From the NCBI GenBank assembly GCA_964247055.1, contig OZ176056.1:558001-622000 (forward strand): 64,000 nt of DNA. The letters are read 5' to 3'. Numbering within the stretch: position 1 is the stretch's first letter; each line of letters starts with the position of its first letter. The position numbers and the translations under genes are program-made. Positions 55,301 to 64,000 of this stretch are shown here, in pieces. This DNA comes from Paragordius varius (Eukaryota > Nematomorpha). Below the pieces are notes generated by a model. The model saw only the letters and a list, made by a program, of their open reading frames with translations, did not search any database and was not told the DNA's origin.

Positions 55301-56396
55301 CAAACTCTTTCATATCCGATTTTTACAGCGATACTTTAAAAAATAATGTATAAAAGTAGTCGCATCAATACTCAATTTAAACTTTGTCCTTAAAAATCGG
55401 ATATTGGTCACAGGTGAACAAAATTATTTTTTATACATTATCTTAGTAGGACTACATCAAAATATAGAGATAGTTTGACAAACTCTTTCATATCCGATTT
55501 TTACAGCGATACTTTAAAAATTAATGTATAAAACTAGTCGCATCATTAGTCAAGTCTTTGTCCTTAAAAATCGGATATTGGTCACAGGTGAACAAAATTA
55601 TTTTTTATACATTATCTTAGTAGGACTACATCAAAATATAGAGATAGTTTGACAAACTCTTTCATATCCGATTTTTACAGCGATACTTTAAAAAATAATG
55701 TATAAAAGTAGTCGCATCAATACTCAAGTTAAACTTTGTCCGTAAAAATCGGATATTGGTCACCGGTTAACAAAACTATTTTTTATACATTCTCTTAGTA
55801 AGACTACATCAAAATATAGAGATAGTTTGATAAACTCTTTCATATCCGATTTTTACAGCGATACTTTAAAAATTAATTTATAAAACTAGTCGCAACAATA
55901 CTCAAGTTAAACTTTGTCCTTAAAATCGGATATTGGTCGCCGCTAAAGAAAATTATTTTTTGTACATTCTCTTAGTAGGACTACATCAAAATATAGAGAT
56001 AGTTTGACAAACTATTTCATATCCGATTTTTACAACGATACTTTAAAAATTAATGTATAAAACTAGTCGCATCATTAGTCAAGTCTTTGTCCTTAAAAAT
56101 CGGATATTGGTCGCCGGTAAAGAAAATTATTTTTTATACATTCTCTTAGTAGAACTACATCAAAATATAGAGATAGTTTGACAAACTCTTTCATATCCGA
56201 TTTTTACAACGATACTTTAAAAATTAATGTATAAAACTTGCCGCATCATTAGTCAAATTAAATTGTCCTTATAAATCTGATATTGGTCACCGGAACAAAA
56301 TTAATTTTTATACATTCTCTTAATAGGACTACATCATAATATAAAGATATTTTGACAAATTCTTTCATATCCGATTTTTACAACGATACTTTAAAA
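49328..56396. repeat. Array block 11: 11-, 6-, 13- and 10-mer HOR units
   Basis: The '1' monomers start at 49328, 51272, 52335, 54631 and 56397 (spacings 1944, 1063, 2296 and 1766 bp). The 11-mer reads 1, G, H, I, B, Bc, J, D, C, F, K. The 6-mer keeps 1, G, H, I, B and a Bc/K hybrid. The 13-mer has two extra monomers after Bc: one with CATCAATATATAG, then a second Bc. The 10-mer lacks K. The '1' monomers here carry CCGTTTTTTAC in the right arm and the F monomers carry CACCGGAAC, both separating this series from blocks 5 and 6. Confidence 0.92.
52161..52334. repeat. Bc/K hybrid monomer
   Basis: The left part is Bc (CATCATTAGTCAAGTC, CACAGGTGAAC). The right part is K (CATTCTCTTAG, ACTAGATC, GTTTTACAAAC). 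It explains why this unit has 6 monomers instead of 11: J, D, C, F and one monomer equivalent are gone between the two parents. Confidence 0.87.
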
Positions 56397-57459
56397 AATA
56401 ATGTATAAAAGTAGTCGCATCAATACTCAAGTTAAAGTTTGTCCTTAAAAATCGGATATTGGTCACAGGTGAACAAAATTATTTTTTATACATTATCTTA
56501 GTAGGACTACATCAAAATATAGAGATAGTTTGACAAACTCTTTCATATCCGTTTTTTACAGCGATACTTTAAAAATTAATGTATAAAACTAGTCGCATCA
56601 ATACTCAAGTTAAACTTTGACTTAAAAATCGGATATTGGTCACCGGTGAACAAAATTATTTTTTATACATTTTCTTAGTAGGACTACATCAAAATATAGA
56701 GATATTTTGACAAATTCTTTCATATCCGATTTTTAAAACGATACTTTAAAAATTAATGTATTAAACTAGTCGCATCAATACTCAATTTAAACTTTGTCCT
56801 TAAAAATCGGATATTGGTTACAGGTGAACAAAATTATTTTTTATACATTCTCTTAGTAGGACTACATCAATATATAGAGATAGTTTGACAAACTCTTTCA
56901 TATCCGATTTTTACAGCGATACTTTAAAAACTAATGTATAAAACTAGTCGCATCAATACTCAAGTTAAACTTTGTCCTTAAAAATCGGATATTGGTCACA
57001 GTTGAACCAAATTATTTTTTATACATTATCTTAGTAGGACTACATCAAAATATAAAGATAGTTTGACAAACTCTTTCATATCCGATTTTTACAGCGATAC
57101 TTTAAAAAATAATGTATAAAAGTAGTCGCATCAATACTCAAGTTAAACTTTGTCCTTAAAAATCGGATATTGGTCACAGGTGAACAAAATTATTTTTTAT
57201 ACATTATCTTAGTAGGACTACATCAAAATATAGAGATAGTTTGACAAACTCTTTCATATCCGATTTTTACAGCGATACTTTAAAAATTAATGTATAAAAC
57301 TAGTCGCATCATTAGTCAAGTCTTTGTCCTTAAAAATCGGATATTGGTCACAGGTGAACAAAATTATTTTTTATACATTATCTTAGTAGGACTACATCAA
57401 AATATAGAGATAGTTTGACAAACTCTTTCATATCCGATTTTTACAGCGATACTTTAAAA

Positions 57460-57636
57460 AATAATGTATAAAAGTAGTCGCATCAATACTCAAGTTAAAC
57501 TTTGTCCTTAAAATCGGATATTGGTCGCCGCTAAAGAAAATTATTTTTTGTACATTCTCTTAGTAGGACTACATCAAAATATAGAGATAGTTTGACAAAC
57601 TCTTTCATATCCGATTTTTACAACGATACTTTAAAA
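57460..57636. repeat. J/D hybrid monomer, first copy
   Basis: It opens like J (AATAATGTATAAAAGTAGTC) and from the left arm on is D (CTTAAAATCGG, CGCCGCTAAAG, TTTTTTGTACATT). In the 11-mer these are two separate monomers. An identical hybrid lies at 59048-59224, exactly 1588 bp on. Confidence 0.87.
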
Positions 57637-59047
57637 ATTAATGTATAAAACTAGTCGCATCATTAGTCAAGTCTTTGTCCTTAAAAATCGGATATTGGTC
57701 GCCGGTAAAGAAAATTATTTTTTATACATTCTCTTAGTAGAACTACATCAAAATATAGAGATAGTTTGACAAACTCTTTCATATCCGATTTTTACAACGA
57801 TACTTTAAAAATTAATGTATAAAACTTGCCGCATCATTAGTCAAATTAAATTGTCCTTATAAATCTGATATTGGTCACCGGAACAAAATTAATTTTTATA
57901 CATTCTCTTAATAGGACTACATCATAATATAAAGATATTTTGACAAATTCTTTCATATCCGATTTTTACAACGATACTTTAAAAAATAATGTATAAAAGT
58001 AGTCGCATCAATACTCAAGTTAAAGTTTGTCCTTAAAAATCGGATATTGGTCACAGGTGAACAAAATTATTTTTTATACATTATCTTAGTAGGACTACAT
58101 CAAAATATAGAGATAGTTTGACAAACTCTTTCATATCCGTTTTTTACAGCGATACTTTAAAAATTAATGTATAAAACTAGTCGCATCAATACTCAAGTTA
58201 AACTTTGACTTAAAAATCGGATATTGGTCACCGGTGAACAAAATTATTTTTTATACATTTTCTTAGTAGGACTACATCAAAATATAGAGATATTTTGACA
58301 AATTCTTTCATATCCGATTTTTAAAACGATACTTTAAAAATTAATGTATTAAACTAGTCGCATCAATACTCAATTTAAACTTTGTCCTTAAAAATCGGAT
58401 ATTGGTTACAGGTGAACAAAATTATTTTTTATACATTCTCTTAGTAGGACTACATCAATATATAGAGATAGTTTGACAAACTCTTTCATATCCGATTTTT
58501 ACAGCGATACTTTAAAAACTAATGTATAAAACTAGTCGCATCAATACTCAAGTTAAACTTTGTCCTTAAAAATCGGATATTGGTCACAGTTGAACCAAAT
58601 TATTTTTTATACATTATCTTAGTAGGACTACATCAAAATATAAAGATAGTTTGACAAACTCTTTCATATCCGATTTTTACAGCGATACTTTAAAAAATAA
58701 TGTATAAAAGTAGTCGCATCAATACTCAAGTTAAACTTTGTCCTTAAAAATCGGATATTGGTCACAGGTGAACAAAATTATTTTTTATACATTATCTTAG
58801 TAGGACTACATCAAAATATAGAGATAGTTTGACAAACTCTTTCATATCCGATTTTTACAGCGATACTTTAAAAATTAATGTATAAAACTAGTCGCATCAT
58901 TAGTCAAGTCTTTGTCCTTAAAAATCGGATATTGGTCACAGGTGAACAAAATTATTTTTTATACATTATCTTAGTAGGACTACATCAAAATATAGAGATA
59001 GTTTGACAAACTCTTTCATATCCGATTTTTACAGCGATACTTTAAAA

Positions 59048-59224
59048 AATAATGTATAAAAGTAGTCGCATCAATACTCAAGTTAAACTTTGTCCTTAAA
59101 ATCGGATATTGGTCGCCGCTAAAGAAAATTATTTTTTGTACATTCTCTTAGTAGGACTACATCAAAATATAGAGATAGTTTGACAAACTCTTTCATATCC
59201 GATTTTTACAACGATACTTTAAAA
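59048..59224. repeat. J/D hybrid monomer, second copy
   Basis: It matches the hybrid at 57460-57636 at a spacing of 1588 bp. The fusion therefore happened once and was then multiplied with the whole 9-mer unit. Confidence 0.87.
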
Positions 59225-59927
59225 ATTAATGTATAAAACTAGTCGCATCATTAGTCAAGTCTTTGTCCTTAAAAATCGGATATTGGTCGCCGGTAAAGAA
59301 AATTATTTTTTATACATTCTCTTAGTAGAACTACATCAAAATATAGAGATAGTTTGACAAACTCTTTCATATCCGATTTTTACAACGATACTTTAAAAAT
59401 TAATGTATAAAACTTGCCGCATCATTAGTCAAATTAAATTGTCCTTATAAATCTGATATTGGTCACCGGAACAAAATTAATTTTTATACATTCTCTTAAT
59501 AGGACTACATCATAATATAAAGATATTTTGACAAATTCTTTCATATCCGATTTTTACAACGATACTTTAAAAAATAATGTATAAAAGTAGTCGCATCAAT
59601 ACTCAAGTTAAAGTTTGTCCTTAAAAATCGGATATTGGTCACAGGTGAACAAAATTATTTTTTATACATTATCTTAGTAGGACTACATCAAAATATAGAG
59701 ATAGTTTGACAAACTCTTTCATATCCGTTTTTTACAGCGATACTTTAAAAATTAATGTATAAAACTAGTCGCATCAATACTCAAGTTAAACTTTGACTTA
59801 AAAATCGGATATTGGTCACCGGTGAACAAAATTATTTTTTATACATTTTCTTAGTAGGACTACATCAAAATATAGAGATATTTTGACAAATTCTTTCATA
59901 TCCGATTTTTAAAACGATACTTTAAAA

Positions 59928-60105
59928 ATTAATGTATTAAACTAGTCGCATCAATACTCAATTTAAACTTTGTCCTTAAAAATCGGATATTGGTCACAGT
60001 TGAACAAAATTATTTTTTATACATTATCTTAGTAGGACTACATCAAAATATAGAGATAGTTTGACAAACTCTTTCATATCCGATTTTTACATCGATACTT
60101 TAAAA
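59928..60105. repeat. H/I hybrid monomer
   Basis: The left part is H (GTATTAAACTAG, CTCAATTTAAAC); after the left arm it is I (CACAGTTGAAC, CATTATCTTAG, CATCAAAATATAG). The H-typical GGTTACAGG and ATCAATATATAG are missing. One monomer equivalent is lost. Confidence 0.86.
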
Positions 60106-60635
60106 AATTATGTATAAAAGTAGTCGCATCAATACTCAAGTTAAACTTTGTCCTTAAAAATCGGATATTGGTCACAGGTGAACAAAATTATTTTTTATAC
60201 ATTATCTTAGTAGGACTACATCAAAATATAGAGATAGTTTGACAAACTCTTTCATATCCGATTTTTACAGCGATACTTTAAAAATTAATGTATAAAACTA
60301 GTCGCATCATTAGTCAAGTCTTTGTCCTTAAAAATCGGATATTGGTCACAGGTGAACAAAATTATTTTTTATACATTATCTTAGTAGGACTACATCAAAA
60401 TATAGAGATAGTTTGACAAACTCTTTCATATCCGATTTTTACAGCGATACTTTAAAAAATAATGTATAAAAGTAGTCGCATCAATACTCAAGTTAAACTT
60501 TGTCCGTAAAAATCGGATATTGGTCACCGGTTAACAAAACTATTTTTTATACATTCTCTTAGTAAGACTACATCAAAATATAGAGATAGTTTGATAAACT
60601 CTTTCATATCCGATTTTTACAGCGATACTTTAAAA

Positions 60636-60812
60636 ATTAATTTATAAAACTAGTCGCAACAATACTCAAGTTAAACTTTGTCCTTAAAATCGGATATTGG
60701 TCGCCGGTAAAGTAAATTATTTTTTATACATTCTCTTAGTAGAACTACATGAAAATATAGAGATAGTTTGACAAACTCTTTCATATCCGATTTTTACAAC
60801 GATACTTTAAAA
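60636..60812. repeat. D/C hybrid monomer
   Basis: The start is D (AATTTATAAAAC, CGCAACAATACTC, CTTAAAATCGG) and the rest is C (CGCCGGTAAAG, TTTTTTATACATT, AGTAGAACTAC). D and C are separate neighbours in the 11-mer, so this is a one-monomer deletion. Confidence 0.86.
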
Positions 60813-61164
60813 ATTAATGTATAAAACTTGCCGCATCATTAGTCAAATTAAATTGTCCTTATAAATCTGATATTGGTCACCGGAACAAAATTAATTTTTA
60901 TACATTCTCTTAATAGGACTACATCATAATATAAAGATATTTTGACAAATTCTTTCATATCCGATTTTTACAACGATACTTTAAAAAATAATGTATAAAA
61001 GTAGTCGCATCAATACTCAAGTTAAACTTTGTCCTTAAAAATCGGATATTGGTCACCGGTTAACAAAACTATTTTTTATACATTCTCTTAGTAGGACTAG
61101 ATCAAAATATAGAGATAGTTTTACAAACTCTTTCATATCCGATTTTTACAGCGATACTTTAAAA

Positions 61165-64000
61165 ATTAATGTATAAAACTAGTCGCATCAATACTCAAGT
61201 TAAAGTTTGTCCTTAAAAATCGGATATTGGTCACAGGTGAACAAAATTATTTTTTATACATTATCTTAGTAGGACTACATCAAAATATAGAGATAGTTTG
61301 ACAAACTCTTTCATATCCGTTTTTTACAGCGATACTTTAAAAATTAATGTATAAAACTAGTCGCATCAATACTCAAGTTAAACTTTGACTTAAAAATCGG
61401 ATATTGGTCACCGGTGAACAAAATTATTTTTTATACATTTTCTTAGTAGGACTACATCAAAATATAGAGATATTTTGACAAATTCTTTCATATCCGATTT
61501 TTAAAACGATACTTTAAAAAATAATGTATTAAACTAGTCGCATCAATACTCAATTTAAACTTTGTCCTTAAAAATCGGATATTGGTTACAGGTGAACAAA
61601 ATTATTTTTTATACATTCTCTTAGTAGGACTACATCAAAATATAGAGATAGTTTGACAAACTCTTTCATATCCGATTTTTACAACGATACTTTAAAAAAT
61701 AATGTATAAAAGTAGTCGTATCAATACTCAAGTTAAACTTTGTCCGTAAAAATCGGATATTGGTCACCGGTTAACAAAACTATTTTTTATACATTCTCTT
61801 AGTAAGACTACATCAAAATATAGAGATAGTTTGACAAACTCTTTCATATCCGATTTTTACAGCGATACTTTAAAAAATAATGTATAAAAGTAGTCGCATC
61901 AATACTCAAGTTAAACTTTGTCCTTAAAAATCGGATATTGGTCACCGGTTAACAAAACTATTTTTTATACATTCTCTTAGTAGGACTAGATCAAAATATA
62001 GAGATAGTTTTACAAACTCTTTCATATCCGATTTTTACAGCGATACTTTAAAAATTAATGTATAAAACTAGTCGCATCAATACTCAAGTTAAAGTTTGTC
62101 CTTAAAAATCGGATATTGGTCACAGGTGAACAAAATTATTTTTTATACATTATCTTAGTAGGACTACATCAAAATATAGAGATAGTTTGACAAACTCTTT
62201 CATATCCGATTTTTACAACGATACTTTAAAAAATAATGTATAAAAGTAGTCGTATCAATACTCAAGTTAAACTTTGTCCTTAAAAATCGGATATTGGTCA
62301 CCGGTTAACAAAACTATTTTTTATACATTCTCTTAGTAGGACTAGATCAAAATATAGAGATAGTTTTACAAACTCTTTCATATCCGATTTTTACAGCGAT
62401 ACTTTAAAAATTAATGTATTAAACTAGTCGCATCAATACTCAATTTAAACTTTGTCCTTAAAAATCGGATATTGGTTACAGGTGAACAAAATTATTTTTT
62501 ATACATTCTCTTAGTAGGACTACATCAATATATAGAGATAGTTTGACAAACTCTTTCATATCCGATTTTTACAGCGATACTTTAAAAACTAATGTATAAA
62601 ACTAGTCGCATCAATACTCAAGTTAAACTTTGTCCTTAAAAATCGGATATTGGTCACAGTTGAACAAAATTATTTTTTATACATTATCTTAGTAGGACTA
62701 CATCAAAATATAGAGATAGTTTGACAAACTCTTTCATATCCGATTTTTACAGCGATACTTTAAAAAATAATGTATAAAAGTAGTCGCATCAATACTCAAG
62801 TTAAACTTTGTCCTTAAAAATCGGATATTGGTCACAGGTGAACAAAATTATTTTTTATACATTATCTTAGTAGGACTACATCAAAATATAGAGATAGTTT
62901 GACAAACTCTTTCATATCCGATTTTTACAGCGATACTTTAAAAATTAATGTATAAAACTAGTCGCATCATTAGTCAAGTCTTTGTCCTTAAAAATCGGAT
63001 ATTGGTCACAGGTGAACAAAATTATTTTTTATACATTATCTTAGTAGGACTACATCAAAATATAGAGATAGTTTGACAAACTCTTTCATATCCGATTTTT
63101 ACAGCGATACTTTAAAAAATAATGTATAAAAGTAGTCGCATCAATACTCAAGTTAAACTTTGTCCGTAAAAATCGGATATTGGTCACCGGTTAACAAAAC
63201 TATTTTTTATACATTCTCTTAGTAAGACTACATCAAAATATAGAGATAGTTTGATAAACTCTTTCATATCCGATTTTTACAGCGATACTTTAAAAATTAA
63301 TTTATAAAACTAGTCGCAACAATACTCAAGTTAAACTTTGTCCTTAAAATCGGATATTGGTCGCCGCTAAAGAAAATTATTTTTTGTACATTCTCTTAGT
63401 AGGACTACATCAAAATATAGAGATAGTTTGACAAACTCTTTCATATCCGATTTTTACAACGATACTTTAAAAATTAATGTATAAAACTAGTCGCATCATT
63501 AGTCAAGTCTTTGTCCTTAAAAATCGGATATTGGTCGCCGGTAAAGAAAATTATTTTTTATACATTCTCTTAGTAGAACTACATCAAAATATAGAGATAG
63601 TTTGACAAACTCTTTCATATCCGATTTTTACAACGATACTTTAAAAATTAATGTATAAAACTTGCCGCATCATTAGTCAAATTAAATTGTCCTTATAAAT
63701 CTGATATTGGTCACCGGAACAAAATTAATTTTTATACATTCTCTTAATAGGACTACATCATAATATAAAGATATTTTGACAAATTCTTTCATATCCGATT
63801 TTTACAACGATACTTTAAAAAATAATGTATAAAAGTAGTCGCATCAATACTCAAGTTAAACTTTGTCCTTAAAAATCGGATATTGGTCACCGGTTAACAA
63901 AACTATTTTTTATACATTCTCTTAGTAGGACTAGATCAAAATATAGAGATAGTTTGACAAACTCTTTCATATCCGATTTTTACAGCGATACATTAAAAAT
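61165..64000. repeat. Array block 13: 5-mer, then the start of an 11-mer-like unit
   Basis: The '1' monomers start at 61165 and 62054 (889 bp, five monomers: 1, G, an H-like copy without the ATCAATATATAG change, J and K). The next unit reads 1, K, H, I, B, Bc, J, D, C, F, K and runs to the window edge; G is missing and K is inserted between 1 and H. The last base pairs read ACATTAAAAAT where ACTTTAAAAAT is usual. The array clearly continues beyond 64000. Confidence 0.88.

Larger units (their letters stand above)
56397..59572. repeat. Array block 12a: two near-identical 9-mer copies, 1588 bp each
   Basis: Copies at 56397-57984 and 57985-59572 read 1, G, H, I, B, Bc, J/D hybrid, C, F. Every private variant I compared is shared: GGTTACAGG in H, AAAAACTAATG after it, GTTGAACCAAATT and ATAAAGATAG in I, CCGTTTTTTAC in '1'. 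I saw no difference between the copies by eye. The unit derives from the 11-mer by loss of J/D and F/K equivalents. Such identity implies very recent duplication, or else an assembly artefact. Confidence 0.92.
59573..61164. repeat. Array block 12b: a different 9-mer, 1592 bp
   Basis: This unit also has nine monomers but another composition: 1, G, H/I hybrid (59928-60105), B, Bc, J, D/C hybrid (60636-60812), F, K. It therefore reached the same length by two different deletions from the 11-mer. A private variant, ACATCGATAC followed by AAAAAATTATG near 60091, and GTAAAGTAAATT near 60707 occur only here. Confidence 0.88.
1..64000. repeat. Tandem satellite array, about 177-bp monomer, about 362 copies
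   Basis: The whole window is head-to-tail copies of one AT-rich monomer. Taking ATTAATG (or its variants AATAATG and ATTATGG) as the start, copies begin at 1, 179, 357, 534 and so on to the right edge. I count about 362, mean 176.8 bp. All copies run in the same direction. No unique sequence, transposon or gene interrupts them. Every frame of the consensus on both strands has stops, so no long repeated reading frame exists. Most neighbours differ at several diagnostic positions, whereas copies one HOR apart are nearly identical, the usual signature of a higher-order satellite. Arrays like this are known from eukaryotic centromeric and pericentromeric heterochromatin; that location is inferred here. 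I do not recognise the family. Confidence 0.99.

Noticed and set aside
1-64000. CRISPR array
   Set aside because: The repeats abut directly with no unique spacers, the unit is 177 bp, and no cas-like gene is present.
1-64000. Protein-coding or repeat-protein gene (177 is 3 x 59, so a frame could stay open)
   Set aside because: All three forward frames hit TAA near ATTAATGTATAA or TCCTTAAA, and the reverse frames also have stops, so no frame stays open across monomers.
1-64000. CENP-B box
   Set aside because: I found no match to the core pattern TTCGNNNNANNCGGG on either strand of the consensus or its classes.
1-64000. Known satellites of similar length (Arabidopsis 178-bp repeat, human alpha satellite)
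   Set aside because: The length is similar, but I see no sequence resemblance to what I remember of these families.
1-64000. Telomeric, rDNA or tRNA sequence
   Set aside because: There are no short telomere-type repeats, no rRNA-like conserved blocks and no cloverleaf with A and B boxes.
1-64000. A functional centromere
   Set aside because: The array form fits, but sequence alone cannot show CENH3 loading; pericentromeric or other heterochromatin is equally compatible.

Overview
The window is one uninterrupted block of tandem satellite DNA. I count about 362 head-to-tail copies of one AT-rich monomer (mean about 176.8 bp; the first copy is 178 bp and about 29% GC), all in the same orientation, and both window edges cut the array. 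I found no protein-coding gene, RNA gene, transposon, CRISPR array or unique sequence. All six reading frames of the monomer contain stops. Long satellite arrays with nucleosome-sized units and higher-order repeats (HORs) are typical of eukaryotic heterochromatin, often centromeric or pericentromeric. The sequence does not let me name the organism, and I do not recognise the monomer as a known satellite family.

The monomer has internal architecture. Using the first copy for coordinates, 14-bp inverted arms at 50-63 and 149-162 enclose a 113-bp core. That core holds three smaller dyads: a variable site at 67-76 (TCACCGGTGA in its most symmetric form), GTAGGACTAC at 105-114 and AGTTTGACAAACT at 131-143. 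The remaining 65 bp up to the next left arm is plain AT-rich sequence.

Monomers fall into recurring classes, which I name here for convenience: A = CACCGGTGAAC with AGTAAGAC; B = CACAGGTGAAC; Bc = B with CATCATTAGTC; C = CGCCGGTAAAG with CATCATTAGTC (C' = with the shortened T-run, TTTTTTTACATT); D = CGCCGCTAAAG with one A missing from the left arm; E = CGCGGATAAAG; F = TATAAATCTGATAT with CATAATATAAAG; G = TTTGACTTAAAAATC; H = CTCAATTTAAAC with ATCAATATATAG; I = CACAGTTGAAC; J = TCCGTAAAAATC with GGTTAAC; K = GGTTAAC with ACTAGATC; L = TTATGGTTTTAAACC; '1' = AAAGTTTGTCC with CACAGGTGAAC.

The classes are arranged in changing HORs. Region by region: 1-3212 A-type monomers with a 4-mer duplication; 3213-7621 a 10-mer (1762 bp); 7622-9053 a second copy of most of the first 1.6 kb; 9054-11706 mixed; 11707-17718 a 14-mer (2477 bp); 17719-27960 a 14/13/18/13-mer series; 27961-33069 mixed; 33070-37663 a 9-mer (1588/1592 bp); 37664-45268 a 10-mer (1769 bp) nested in a 22-mer (3889 bp); 45269-49327 mixed; 49328-64000 a series of 11, 6, 13, 10, 9, 9, 9, 5 and at least 11 monomers. 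Hybrid monomers sit at the points where HOR length changes, as unequal crossover between misaligned copies would leave them. The window is best read as a record of how a satellite array turns over; any centromere role is inference.
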